Shown here: one piece after another, positions 32,731-41,113 of the stretch
How the letters are laid out: every line of letters starts with the position of its first letter
Numbering within the stretch: position 1 is the first letter of the stretch
Assembly: GCF_040529335.1 (NCBI RefSeq)
Contig: NZ_CP159534.1
Span: 6,820,001 to 6,884,000, forward strand
Direction: 5' to 3'
Length of the DNA: 64,000 nucleotides
Source of the DNA: Streptomyces sp. HUAS MG91
GTDB lineage: Bacteria; Actinomycetota; Actinomycetes; Streptomycetales; Streptomycetaceae
Position numbers and translations under genes: made by a program
Notes under the pieces: model-generated
Told to the model about the DNA's origin: nothing
The model's database searches: none
What the model saw: the letters and a program-made list of their open reading frames with translations, nothing else

Positions 32731-32772
32731 CCAGCCACGACGTATGCCGCACCCGGCGACGGACCGGTAAAG

Positions 32773-33573
32773 CTACGACGCGTTCCCGGAGCTGGCCAGT
32801 GCCGCCGACAGTTCTCGCGCCACCTGCTGAAGCACAGGCACGATCTTCTCCGTCGCGGCATCGGTCACGCGCCCGGCCGGCCCGGAGATGGAGATGGCGG
32901 CGGCGGTCGGCGAGTCAGGCACCGACACGGCAAGACACCGCACCCCGATCTCCTGCTCGTTGTCGTCGACCGCGTACCCGACCCGCCGCACCTCCTCCAG
33001 CGCGTCCAGGAACCCGTCCGCCGTGGTGATCGTCTTCTCGGTCGCGGCGGGCATCCCGGTCCGCCCGAGCAGCGCCCGCACCTCGTCCGCCGGGGTGTAC
33101 GCGAGCAGCGCCTTGCCCACCCCGGTCGAGTGCGGCAGCACCCGCCGCCCGACCTCGGTGAACATCCGCATCGAGTGCTTGGACGGCACCTGGGCCACGT
33201 ACACGATCTCGTCCCCGTCGAGCAGCGCCATGTTCGCCGTCTCGCCGGTCTCCTCCACCAGCCGTGCCAGATATGGCCGCGCCCACGTGCCGAGCAGCCG
33301 GGACGCCGACTCGCCGAGCCGGATGAGGCGCGGGCCGAGCGCGTACCGGCGGTTGGGCTGCTGACGCACGTAACCGCAGGCGACCAGCGTGCGCATCAGC
33401 CGGTGGATCGTCGGCAGGGGCAGGCCGCTGCTCGCGGAGAGTTCGCTCAGGCCCACCTCGCCGCCGGCGTCGGCCATCCGCTCCAGGAGGTCGAAGGCGC
33501 GCTCCAGGGACTGGACACCGCCGCTGGGTGTGGTCTTTGCGGTGTCGGTGGTGCTGGCGTCGGACGTCGGCAC
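32773..33573 (-). CDS. allR: IclR-family repressor, probable AllR
   Basis: 266 residues. N-terminal winged helix (about 20-80: SLERAFDLLERMADAGGEVGLSELSASSGLPLPTIHRLMRTL) and the C-terminal IclR effector domain (about 95-260) with ALLDGDEIVYVAQV, LPHSTGVGKALLA and a Cys in IGVRCLAVSVPD. In Streptomyces the IclR-type AllR represses allantoin and glyoxylate genes, with allantoate or glyoxylate-type effectors; the divergent allantoinase and allantoicase genes make that assignment strong. GTG 33573 follows AAAGGAA. The site at 33691-33705 and the one in the aceB promoter are candidate operators. Confidence 0.88.
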   Translation of the reverse strand: MPTSDASTTDTAKTTPSGGVQSLERAFDLLERMADAGGEVGLSELSASSGLPLPTIHRLMRTLVACGYVRQQPNRRYALGPRLIRLGESASRLLGTWARPYLARLVEETGETANMALLDGDEIVYVAQVPSKHSMRMFTEVGRRVLPHSTGVGKALLAYTPADEVRALLGRTGMPAATEKTITTADGFLDALEEVRRVGYAVDDNEQEIGVRCLAVSVPDSPTAAAISISGPAGRVTDAATEKIVPVLQQVARELSAALASSGNAS

Positions 33574-33658
33574 GGCGCGTTCCTTTCGAGGACAAGCAGG
33601 CGATGGTGCAGCCTACCGACCGATTCCCGGCCGGTGATCTCTTGACCTCGAAGTTCGT

Positions 33659-33706
33659 CGGTAGCTACGTTCTGCCTACCGGAATCATAATTTCACTTTG
33701 TGGAAA
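33659..33706. promoter_or_regulatory. allR/allB divergent control region
   Basis: CGGTAG (33659-33664) and CTACCG (33676-33681) are inverted arms. TTTCACTTTGTGGAA (33691-33705) resembles the aceB operator (TTCC-N7-GGAA). On the minus strand TATGAT (33689-33684) and a TAGACG-like hexamer 17 nt upstream put the palindrome in the promoter spacer, as at aceB. This would let the repressor control itself and the divergent allB. Confidence 0.55.
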
Positions 33707-33787
33707 CGTCTAGAGCCTTGACGGTTCCCGAAGCCGGAGTGAAAACTCCTTCAACAGAACGTTGAACTCATGTACGGGAGGTCCAGG

Positions 33788-35143
33788 GTGTCGGACGTCG
33801 AAGTCGAACTGGTGCTGCGCTCGACCCGCGTCATCACCCCCGACGGTACGCGGCCCGCGTCGGTCGCCGTGGCCCAGGGGAAGATCACCGCGGTGCTCGC
33901 GCACGACGCGGAGGTACCGGCGGACGCCAGGATCGAGGACTTCGGCGACGACGTGCTGCTGCCCGGCATCGTCGACACCCACGTCCACGTGAACGACCCG
34001 GGGCGCACCGAGTGGGAGGGCTTCTGGACCGCCACCCGCGCGGCCGCGGCCGGCGGCATCACCACGCTCGTCGACATGCCGCTCAACTCCCTGCCGCCGA
34101 CGACGACGGTCGACAACCTCCGTACGAAGAAGGAGGTCGCCGCCTCCAAGGCGCACATCGACGTCGGCTTCTGGGGCGGCGCGCTGCCCGACAACGTCAA
34201 GGACCTGCGCCCGCTGCACGACGCCGGTGTCTTCGGCTTCAAGTGCTTCCTGTCGCCGTCCGGCGTGGACGAGTTCCCGCACCTGAACGGCGAGCAGCTC
34301 ACCGCCTCCATGGCCGAGATCGCCGGATTCGGCGGCCTGCTCATCGTGCACGCCGAGGACCCGCACGAGCTCGACGTCGCCCCGCACAACAGCGGCCCGA
34401 AGTACGACGACTACCTCGCCACCCGCCCCCGGGTCTCCGAGGACGTCGCGATCAAGGGGCTCATCGACACCGCGAAGCGGATCGGCGCCCGCATCCACAT
34501 CCTGCACCTGTCCTCCTCCGACGCGCTGCCGCTGATCGCCGCCGCCAAGGCCGAGGGCGTCAAGGTCACCGTCGAGACCTGCCCGCACTACCTCACCCTC
34601 ACCGCCGAGGAAGTCCCGGACGGCGCCAGCGAGTTCAAGTGCTGCCCGCCCATCCGCGAGGCCGCCAACCAGGACCTGCTGTGGCAGGCCCTCGCCGACG
34701 GCACCATCGACTGCATCGTCACCGACCACTCGCCGTCGACCGCCGACCTGAAGACCGACGACTTCGCCACCGCGTGGGGCGGCATCTCCGGGCTCCAGCT
34801 CAGCCTGTCGGCGATCTGGACCGCGGCCCGCTCGCGCGGCCACTCCCTGGAGGACGTGGTCCGCTGGATGTCCGAGCGGACCTCGGCCCTCGTCGGCCTC
34901 GACGACCGCAAGGGCGCCATCGCCGTCGGCCGCGACGCCGACTTCGCCGTCCTCGCCCCCGAGGAGACGTTCACCGTCGACCCGGCCGAACTCCAGCACC
35001 GCAACCGCGTCACCGCCTACGCGGGCAAGACACTGCACGGCGTCGTGAAGTCGACCTGGCTGCGCGGCGAACGCATCGTCTCCGACGGCGAGTTCACCGC
35101 TCCGCAGGGCAAGCTGCTCGTGCGCGACGAAAGGAACAAGTGA
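33788..35143 (+). CDS. allB: Allantoinase
   Basis: 451 residues; opens the hydantoin ring of allantoin to allantoate (EC 3.5.2.5). Cyclic amidohydrolase features: metal ligands in [20 protein letters not shown], the Lys expected to be carboxylated in [11 protein letters not shown], His in LLIVHAEDP and HILHLSSSD, and the Asp in [12 protein letters not shown] 33788 has GGGAGG (33776-33781) 6 nt upstream; ATG 33770 in frame lacks one. The stop overlaps the allantoicase start (GTGA), so the pathway's two steps are coupled. Divergent from allR. Confidence 0.96.
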   Translation: MSDVEVELVLRSTRVITPDGTRPASVAVAQGKITAVLAHDAEVPADARIEDFGDDVLLPGIVDTHVHVNDPGRTEWEGFWTATRAAAAGGITTLVDMPLNSLPPTTTVDNLRTKKEVAASKAHIDVGFWGGALPDNVKDLRPLHDAGVFGFKCFLSPSGVDEFPHLNGEQLTASMAEIAGFGGLLIVHAEDPHELDVAPHNSGPKYDDYLATRPRVSEDVAIKGLIDTAKRIGARIHILHLSSSDALPLIAAAKAEGVKVTVETCPHYLTLTAEEVPDGASEFKCCPPIREAANQDLLWQALADGTIDCIVTDHSPSTADLKTDDFATAWGGISGLQLSLSAIWTAARSRGHSLEDVVRWMSERTSALVGLDDRKGAIAVGRDADFAVLAPEETFTVDPAELQHRNRVTAYAGKTLHGVVKSTWLRGERIVSDGEFTAPQGKLLVRDERNK

Positions 35144-36276
35144 CCACCATGTCCGCGACCTCCGGGATACCCAGCTTCACCGGCGACGCCAGCCCCTACG
35201 GCGGCGGCGACCCGTACGCCGACTACCGCACCGCGGACTTCCCCTTCACCCGGTACGTCGACCTCGCCGCGCGAGCCCTCGGCGCCGGAGTGATCGCCGC
35301 CAACGACGAGTTCTTCGCCCAGCGCGAGAACCTGCTCGTGCCCGAGCGCGCCGAGTTCGACCCCGAGCACTTCGGCCACAAGGGCAAGATCATGGACGGC
35401 TGGGAGACCCGCCGCCGCCGCGGCACCGGCGCCGACCACCCGTGGCCCACCGCCGACGACCACGACTGGGCGCTCGTCCGGCTCGGCGCGCCCGGCGTGA
35501 TCCGCGGCATCGTCGTCGACACCGCCCACTTCCGCGGCAACTACCCGCAGGCGATCAGCGTCGAGGCCACCTCCGTCGCGGGCGCGCCCACCCCGGAGGA
35601 ACTGCTCGCCGACGACGTGAAGTGGACGACGCTCGTCCCGCGCACGGCGGTCGGCGGCCACGCGGCCAACGGCTTCGCGGTCGACGCCGAGCAGCGCTTC
35701 ACGCACCTGCGCGTCAACCAGCACCCCGACGGCGGCATCGCCCGCCTGCGCGTCTACGGCGAGGTCGTCCCGGACCCGAAGTGGCTCGCCACGCTCGGCA
35801 CGTTCGACGTCGTCGCCCTCGCCAACGGCGGCCGCGCCGAGGACGCCTCGAACCTCTTCTACTCGCCCGCCTCCAACACCATCCAGCCGGGCTACTCCCG
35901 CAAGATGGACGACGGCTGGGAGACCCGCCGCCGCCGCGACCAGGGCAACGACTGGATCCGCTACCAGCTGGCCGCCCAGTCCGAGATCCGCGCCCTGGAG
36001 ATCGACACGGCGTACCTCAAGGGCAACAGCGCCGGCTGGGCGTCGGTCTCCGTCAAGGACGGCGAGGACGGCGAGTGGACCGAGGTCCTGCCCCGCACCC
36101 GGCTCCAGCCCGACACCAACCACCGCTTCGTGCTCGACGCGCCGGCGGTCGGCACCCACGCCCGGATCGACATCTACCCGGACGGCGGCATCTCGCGCCT
36201 GCGCCTGTTCGGCTCGCTGACCGAGCAGGGCACCGCCCAACTGACCGCGCGGCACGCCGAATCGGGCGCCCAGTAG
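35140..36276 (+). CDS. alc: Allantoicase
   Basis: 378 residues; splits allantoate into ureidoglycolate and urea (EC 3.5.3.4). Two internal repeats each begin with the family motif: [15 protein letters not shown] near residue 85 and [15 protein letters not shown] near 255, matching the two jelly-roll domains of the enzyme. GTG 35140 overlaps the allB stop and has AAAGGAA 3-4 nt upstream; ATG 35149 is the alternative. The glyoxylate formed afterwards would feed malate synthase, encoded 10 kb away. Confidence 0.95.
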   Translation: MTTMSATSGIPSFTGDASPYGGGDPYADYRTADFPFTRYVDLAARALGAGVIAANDEFFAQRENLLVPERAEFDPEHFGHKGKIMDGWETRRRRGTGADHPWPTADDHDWALVRLGAPGVIRGIVVDTAHFRGNYPQAISVEATSVAGAPTPEELLADDVKWTTLVPRTAVGGHAANGFAVDAEQRFTHLRVNQHPDGGIARLRVYGEVVPDPKWLATLGTFDVVALANGGRAEDASNLFYSPASNTIQPGYSRKMDDGWETRRRRDQGNDWIRYQLAAQSEIRALEIDTAYLKGNSAGWASVSVKDGEDGEWTEVLPRTRLQPDTNHRFVLDAPAVGTHARIDIYPDGGISRLRLFGSLTEQGTAQLTARHAESGAQ

Positions 36277-36280
36277 CGAG

Positions 36281-36306
36281 GTGCGGGGCGCTCGCGCGCC
36301 CCGCAC
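36281..36306. terminator. Bidirectional terminator alc/SDR
   Basis: Perfect 11-bp stem GTGCGGGGCGC (36281-36291) and GCGCCCCGCAC (36296-36306), 4-nt loop, placed in the 40-nt gap between convergent alc and SDR genes. Confidence 0.8.
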
Positions 36307-36316
36307 ACCCGCACCG

Positions 36317-37048
36317 TCAGGCGGCGTGCCCGCCGTCCACCGCCAGCTCCGCGCCCGTGACGTACACCGCCGCCGGGCCCGCCAAGTAGGCGACGGCGGA
36401 AGCCACTTCGTCCGCCGTGCCGAACCGGCCGAGCGCCGTCATCCCGGCCTGCCCGTCCGCGTACGGCCCGTCCGCCGGGTTCATGTCGGTGTCGATCGGG
36501 CCCGGGTGCACGATGTTCGCGGTGATGCCGCGCCCGCCGAGCTCCCGGGCCAGCGCCTTCGTCAGGCCGATCAGCGCCGACTTGCTCATCGTGTAGAGCG
36601 TGCCGCCGGGCCCCGGCACCCGCTGCGTCATGCACGTGCCGATCGTGACGATCCGGCCGCCCTCGCCCATGAGCCGCGCCGCGGCCTGCGCGGCGAGGAA
36701 GACCCCGCGCACGTTCACCGCGAGCACCTTGTCGACATCGGCGAGCGACAGGCCCTCCAGCGGGCCGAGCACTCCCAGGCCGACATTGTTGACGAGCACG
36801 TCGACACGGCCCAGCCGCCCGACCGTCTGCCCGACCGCCTCCGCCGCCTCACCGGCGTCCGCGGAGTCCGACCGCAGCGCGAGCCCGCGCCGGCCGAGAC
36901 CCTCGATCCGCCGCACCACCTCCTCGGCGGCCTCCTTGCCCTGGACGTAGGTGACGGCCACGTCGAATCCGTCCGCCGCGAGCCGCAGCGCCGTCGCCGC
37001 GCCGATCCCGCGCGAGCCGCCGGTCACCAGAGCCACCTTGCCGTTCAT
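36317..37048 (-). CDS. Short-chain dehydrogenase/reductase
   Basis: 243-residue classical SDR. Cofactor motif VALVTGGSRGIGAA at the N-terminus, NNVG (about 86), catalytic Ser/Thr region TIGTCM and YTMSKSAL (Tyr and Lys). The TGxxxGIG form and an Arg next to it favour NADP(H). The substrate is unknown; SDRs of this length are often 3-oxoacyl-ACP reductase-like. ATG 37048 has GGAGGCGG at 4 nt. Divergent from the EamA transporter, with about 200 nt between. Confidence 0.88.
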   Translation of the reverse strand: MNGKVALVTGGSRGIGAATALRLAADGFDVAVTYVQGKEAAEEVVRRIEGLGRRGLALRSDSADAGEAAEAVGQTVGRLGRVDVLVNNVGLGVLGPLEGLSLADVDKVLAVNVRGVFLAAQAAARLMGEGGRIVTIGTCMTQRVPGPGGTLYTMSKSALIGLTKALARELGGRGITANIVHPGPIDTDMNPADGPYADGQAGMTALGRFGTADEVASAVAYLAGPAAVYVTGAELAVDGGHAA

Positions 37049-37252
37049 GTCCGCCTCCGTAGCGAGCTGTTGTCGTGCTCCGAGTACAGCCGCGTACGGG
37101 AACGAAAGCTGGCGGCAAACGGACGCCGAACCCCCGTCGGATCGGCCCCCGCACGACCTCTGGCCAACGTGATCACGCCCTGGATACTGTGAGCGCCTTC
37201 TCGCGCGAGCCACCGACGTCTCCGCACGGACCCGCCCCTCCCGGAGACCCAC

Positions 37253-38158
37253 TTGAGCAGCCTCGCCCTGCCCGCGCCCCGCCCCCGCGCCTGGCTCACC
37301 GACGTCCCCGTGCTCGCCGTCGCCGTCGTCTGGGGCGCCAGCTATCTCGCCGCCAAGGGCGTCACCACCCCGTCGACCGTGCTCGCCGTCCTCGTCCTGC
37401 GCTTCGGCATCGTGCTGCCCGTCCTCGCGGGCACGGGCCTGCGGGCGCTGCGTGCTCTGAACGCCGCCCAATGGCGCGGCGCCGGGCTGCTCGGCCTGAT
37501 CCTCAGCGGGATCTTCCTCCTGGAGACCTACGGTGTCGTGCACACCTCGGCGACCAACGCGGGCCTCATCATCAGCCTCACCATGATCTTCACGCCGCTC
37601 GCCGAGTCCGCGCTCACCAGGACCCGGCCGTCCCGCACCTTCCTGGCGGCGGCCGGCCTCTCCGTCCTCGGCGTCGTGCTGCTCACCCAGGGGGGCGGTT
37701 TCACGACACCTTCGGCCGGCGATCTGCTGATGCTCCTGGCGGCCCTCGCCCGTACCGTGCACGTCCTCGCCATGGCCCGCATGCGCGGAGTGCGGGGCGC
37801 CGAGGCGCTGCCGCTGACGACGGTCCAACTCGGCACCGCCGTCGTCGTGTTCGCCCTGCTCTGCGCGGCCCCGGGCACCGGCGCCGCCCCCTGGGACGCG
37901 GCCGCCGCCTTCCGGCCCGCCGACTGGGCCGGACTGCTGTTCCTGTCCGTCTGCTGCACGCTGTTCGCGTTCTTCGTGCAGATGTGGGCCGTGCGCCGCA
38001 CCTCGCCCTCCCGCGTGAGCCTGCTGCTCGGCACCGAACCCCTCTGGGCGGCCGCCGTCGGGATCACCCTGGGCGGCGAGAAGTTGGGCGTTCCGGGCGT
38101 CGTAGGAGCGGTCCTCGTCCTGGCCGGAACCGCATGGGGCCGCCGCTCCGCACGTTAA
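37253..38158 (+). CDS. EamA/DMT-family transporter
   Basis: 301 residues with ten hydrophobic segments in two EamA halves (first half VPVLAVAVVWGASYLAAKGV; second half from about 165). Drug/metabolite superfamily exporters of this type release amino acids or metabolites. TTG 37253 is the start because the first helix begins at about residue 16 and GGAG (37242-37245) lies 7 nt upstream. The substrate is unknown. Not obviously linked to the divergent SDR. Confidence 0.85.
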   Translation: MSSLALPAPRPRAWLTDVPVLAVAVVWGASYLAAKGVTTPSTVLAVLVLRFGIVLPVLAGTGLRALRALNAAQWRGAGLLGLILSGIFLLETYGVVHTSATNAGLIISLTMIFTPLAESALTRTRPSRTFLAAAGLSVLGVVLLTQGGGFTTPSAGDLLMLLAALARTVHVLAMARMRGVRGAEALPLTTVQLGTAVVVFALLCAAPGTGAAPWDAAAAFRPADWAGLLFLSVCCTLFAFFVQMWAVRRTSPSRVSLLLGTEPLWAAAVGITLGGEKLGVPGVVGAVLVLAGTAWGRRSAR

Positions 38159-38184
38159 CGGCCGGAAAACATGCGGCAGTTGGG

Positions 38185-38214
38185 ATTGACGCGCGTAGCG
38201 CTACGCGCGTCAAT
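38185..38214. promoter_or_regulatory. 30-bp perfect palindrome before RNase gene
   Basis: Fifteen-base arms starting ATTGACGCGCGTAGC meet without a loop, ending 7 nt before the ribonuclease start codon. TTGAC at each end could form -35 hexamers in either direction. A repressor there would cover the promoter and ribosome site. It may alternatively be a hairpin ending the EamA transcript, whose stop is 27 nt upstream. Confidence 0.65.
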
Positions 38215-38221
38215 TGAACGC

Positions 38222-38644
38222 ATGAAGACCCCACGCTTCCTCAGTGCCGCGGCCGTTGCCGCCGCCCTCCTCATCGGTGGCCCCGCCGCCGTCGCCGCCC
38301 AGGCCGCCCCCACCGCCGCCTCGGCCCCCGCCCAGCTGTCCCCGCTCTCCGCCGCCGCGGTCGGGGACATCTGCTACTCCGCCCTGCCCTCCCAGGCGCA
38401 CGACACCCTGGACCTGATCGAGGCGGGCGGCCCGTTCCCGTACTCGCAGGACGGGACCGTGTTCCAGAACCGCGAGGGCGTCCTGCCCTCGCAGTCCACC
38501 GGCTACTACCACGAGTACACGGTCATCACCCCGGGCTCGTCCGACCGCGGCGCGCGCCGCATCGTCACCGGTGAGGCCACCCAGGAGGACTACTACACGG
38601 CCGACCACTACGCGTCGTTCGACCTGGTCGACCACTCCTGCTGA
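38222..38644 (+). CDS. Secreted guanyl-specific ribonuclease, RNase Sa type
   Basis: 140 residues: signal and propeptide to about 44, then a mature enzyme of 96 residues aligning without gaps to RNase Sa. Catalytic residues are conserved: E98 (Sa E54) in YYHEYTVI, R113 (R69) in GARRIVTG, H129 (H85) in TADHYASF; C51 and C140 match the single disulfide C7-C96. PYSQDGTVFQNRE is the guanine-site region. It cleaves RNA after guanosine outside the cell. No barstar-like inhibitor gene is nearby. ATG 38222 starts the signal peptide. Confidence 0.95.
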   Translation: MKTPRFLSAAAVAAALLIGGPAAVAAQAAPTAASAPAQLSPLSAAAVGDICYSALPSQAHDTLDLIEAGGPFPYSQDGTVFQNREGVLPSQSTGYYHEYTVITPGSSDRGARRIVTGEATQEDYYTADHYASFDLVDHSC

Positions 38645-38651
38645 TCCCCGC

Positions 38652-38870
38652 CTAGCTCTCCTTCCGGCTGTCGGCGGCCGCGAACAGGGCGATCGCGAGC
38701 ACCACCAGCGCGATGCTCCCGTACACCTCGCGGCCGTCGACGAAGGGGATCCGCCCGATCAGGCCCCAGCCGAGCCGGCCCGTGAACGCGTGGATCAGGC
38801 CCATGGCCCCCTGGACCAGGGCGATGGTCCCGACGATCTCCAGCACCGTCCGCACCTGCTTCTTGTTCAT
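38652..38870 (-). CDS. Small two-helix membrane protein
   Basis: 72 residues: two hydrophobic helices (VRTVLEIVGTIALVQGAMGLIHAF and YGSIALVVLAIALFAAAD) joined by a loop with a Gly/Trp-rich turn. No family name is recognised. The stop lies 7 nt from the end of the convergent RNase gene. The promoter carries a 21-bp element shared with the membrane protein gene at 43927-44955, and the divergent gap to the histidine kinase holds a 15-bp inverted repeat. Confidence 0.75.
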   Translation of the reverse strand: MNKKQVRTVLEIVGTIALVQGAMGLIHAFTGRLGWGLIGRIPFVDGREVYGSIALVVLAIALFAAADSRKES

Positions 38871-38891
38871 GCCAGGAACTCTCGCCCCGCG

Positions 38892-38912
38892 GACCCCCAC
38901 CCACATCGGCCG
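38892..38912 (-). promoter_or_regulatory. Shared promoter element, copy 1
   Basis: On the minus strand CGGCCGATGTGGGTG is followed by GGGGTC; the same 21-mer with two changes occurs at 44976-44996. Both end 20-21 nt upstream of a start codon and overlap the inferred -35 position, indicating a common activator or sigma factor. Confidence 0.5.
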
Positions 38913-38956
38913 CGGGGCGAGGCCCGCACGACACAAGTCGCCCGACGGCACGGCAG

Positions 38957-38997
38957 CCCGGGACCAAAGTCTTCCGTTGTCCGACTTTGGTCCCGGG
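38957..38997. promoter_or_regulatory. 15-bp inverted repeat with two DevR-like boxes
   Basis: Arms CCCGGGACCAAAGTC (38957-38971) and GACTTTGGTCCCGGG (38983-38997) are perfect inverses around 11 nt. Each arm contains GGGACCAAAGTC, close to the actinobacterial DevR/DosR-type box GGGACC-N-AAGTCCC. It is midway between the small membrane protein gene and the histidine kinase and could serve both. Confidence 0.5.
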
Positions 38998-39048
38998 ATC
39001 ACCGCACGAAGGGGTGCCCGACGCCCAACGTGCGTAGATTTGTCGACC

Positions 39049-40326
39049 ATGGAGGCCATGCAGGACCAGCAGACACCGGCGATCGCGGGACCGGCCGGTG
39101 AGCCGTCACCGCGGTGGCGGCGCTGGCTGCCCTCGGTCGTCGCCGACGAGCTCGACCTCGGCCCCGACGGCCGCCCCGGCCGCAGACGGCGTACCGTCCG
39201 CGACTGGATCGTCGACTTCGCCTGCTTCCTCGCCGCCGTCTTCATCGGCCTGCTCGCGGCCGAGCAGGTCTGGGACGACCCGCACACACCGCAGGCCCTC
39301 GCCTGGATCGACCAGGTGCTCGGCGCGCTCGCCTGCGCCGCCGTCTGGCTGCGCAGACGCTGGCCGCTCGGCCTCGCCCTCGCGATGCTCCCGGTCGGCT
39401 TCCTGTCCAACACCGCGGGCGGCGCCTCCATGGTCGCGCTGTTCACGCTCGCCGTGCACCGCCCGTTCCGCTACATCGCCTGGGTCGGCGGCGCCAACCT
39501 GGTGCTCGTCCCGTTCTTCTTCTGGCTGCGGCCCGAGCCCGACACCTCGTGGGGCGCGGCCGTCACCTTCACGGTGATCATCACGATCGCCGTGGTCGGC
39601 TGGGGCATGTTCGTCCGCTCCCGGCGTCAGCTGCTGATGTCGCTGCGGGACCGGGCCCTGCGCGCCGAGAACGAGGCGGCCCTGCGCGCCGAGAACGCCC
39701 AGCGGCTGGCCCGTGAGGCCATCGCCCGCGAGATGCACGACGTGCTCGCCCACCGGCTCACCCTGCTGAGCGTGCACGCGGGCGCCCTGGAGTTCCGGCC
39801 CGACGCGCCCCGGCAGGAGGTCGCCCGGGCCGCCGGCGTCATCCGGGAGAGCGCCCACGAGGCCCTCCAGGACCTCCGCGAGATCATCGGCGTGCTGCGC
39901 GCCGCCGACCACGGGGAGGAGTCCGGCCGCCCGCAGCCCACCCTCGTCGCCCTCGACACCCTGGTCGCCGAGTCCCGCGAGGCCGGCATGGACGTGACGC
40001 TCGACAACCGCGTCCCCGACCCCAAGGACGTACCCGCCTCCACCGGCCGCACCGCCTACCGCATCGCCCAGGAGGGCCTGACCAACGCCCGCAAGCACGC
40101 CCCCGGAGCCGGCGTCGCCGTCACGGTCACCGGCGCCGCGGGCGACGGCCTCACCATCACCGTCCGCAATCCGGCGCCGCCGGGCGCCGTCCCGCACGTA
40201 CCCGGCTCGGGACAGGGCCTGATCGGACTGACCGAGCGGGCGACCCTCGCCGGCGGCCGGCTCGACCACGGGCCGGCCGCCGACGGCGGATTCCTGCTGC
40301 GGGCCTGGCTGCCGTGGAGCGGCTGA
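39049..40326 (+). CDS. Sensor histidine kinase (HisKA_3 family)
   Basis: 425 residues from ATG 39049. Residues 55-195 hold about five membrane helices. The dimerisation helix has H230 in IAREMHDVLAHRLTLLSVHAG, the class typical of streptomycete orphan-input kinases; the ATPase lobe has an N-box EGLTNARKHAPG and GSGQGLIGLTER. TAGATT (39035-39040) lies 8 nt before ATG 39049, so the transcript may be leaderless; ATG 39058 is an alternative. The cognate regulator follows after 44 nt. Confidence 0.92.
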   Translation: MEAMQDQQTPAIAGPAGEPSPRWRRWLPSVVADELDLGPDGRPGRRRRTVRDWIVDFACFLAAVFIGLLAAEQVWDDPHTPQALAWIDQVLGALACAAVWLRRRWPLGLALAMLPVGFLSNTAGGASMVALFTLAVHRPFRYIAWVGGANLVLVPFFFWLRPEPDTSWGAAVTFTVIITIAVVGWGMFVRSRRQLLMSLRDRALRAENEAALRAENAQRLAREAIAREMHDVLAHRLTLLSVHAGALEFRPDAPRQEVARAAGVIRESAHEALQDLREIIGVLRAADHGEESGRPQPTLVALDTLVAESREAGMDVTLDNRVPDPKDVPASTGRTAYRIAQEGLTNARKHAPGAGVAVTVTGAAGDGLTITVRNPAPPGAVPHVPGSGQGLIGLTERATLAGGRLDHGPAADGGFLLRAWLPWSG

Positions 40327-40370
40327 CACCTCCGCGCACCGGGGACGGCAGCTTGACTACGGTGGAGGCC

Positions 40371-41036
40371 ATGAACGCGATCCGGTTGCTGCTCGTCGAC
40401 GACGACCCCCTGGTCCGCTCGGGCCTGAGGTTCATGCTGGGCGGCGCCGACGACGTCGAGATCGTCGGAGAGGCGGCCGACGGCGAGGAGGCGCTGACAC
40501 GCGCCGCCGCGCTCCGGCCCGACGTCGTCCTCATGGACATCCGGATGCCGGTCCTCGACGGCCTCGCCGCCACCGAGCGGCTGCGGGCCCGCCAGGACGC
40601 TCCCGAGGTCGTCGTCCTCACCACCTTCCACGCCGACGAGCAGGTGCTGCGCGCGCTGCGCGCGGGCGCCGCCGGTTTCGTGCTCAAGGACGCCTCGCCC
40701 GCCGACATCCTCGGCGCCGTGCGCAGCGTCGCGGGCGGCGACCCGGTCCTGTCGCCCGCGGTGACCCGCCAGCTGATGACGCACGCCGCCGCCTCCGAGC
40801 GCGAGGCGCGCACGGCCGGGGCCCGGGCCCGCATCGGTGAACTCGCCGAGCGGGAGCGGGAGGTGGCGATCGAGGTGGGCCGCGGCAAGTCCAACGCGCA
40901 GATCGCCGCGGCCCTGTACATGAGCGTCGCCACCGTCAAGACCCACGTCTCACGCGTCATGACCAAGCTCGACCTCAACAACCGTGTGCAGATCGCGCTG
41001 CTCGTCCACGACGCGGGGCTCCTGGACGAAGCCTGA
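40371..41036 (+). CDS. NarL/LuxR-family response regulator
   Basis: 221 residues. Receiver with acidic residues D10-D12, phospho-acceptor D56 (VVLMDIRMP), LTTFH switch Thr and K106 (FVLKDA). The LuxR output helix-turn-helix is GELAEREREVAIEVGRGKSNAQIAAALYMSVATVKTHVSRVMTKL, slightly atypical at the start (AEREREVA). ATG 40371 follows GGTGGAGG too closely for a normal ribosome site; TACGGT 7 nt upstream would make the message leaderless. Pairs with the upstream kinase; candidate targets are the two genes sharing the 21-bp promoter element. Confidence 0.93.
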   Translation: MNAIRLLLVDDDPLVRSGLRFMLGGADDVEIVGEAADGEEALTRAAALRPDVVLMDIRMPVLDGLAATERLRARQDAPEVVVLTTFHADEQVLRALRAGAAGFVLKDASPADILGAVRSVAGGDPVLSPAVTRQLMTHAAASEREARTAGARARIGELAEREREVAIEVGRGKSNAQIAAALYMSVATVKTHVSRVMTKLDLNNRVQIALLVHDAGLLDEA

Positions 41037-41113
41037 ACCGGGCCCCGGCCGGGGTAAATTCACAGCGTGATCGAAGAGCAGGGTGCTGTTGGGTGAAGGG
41101 GCGGGAGCCAGGA

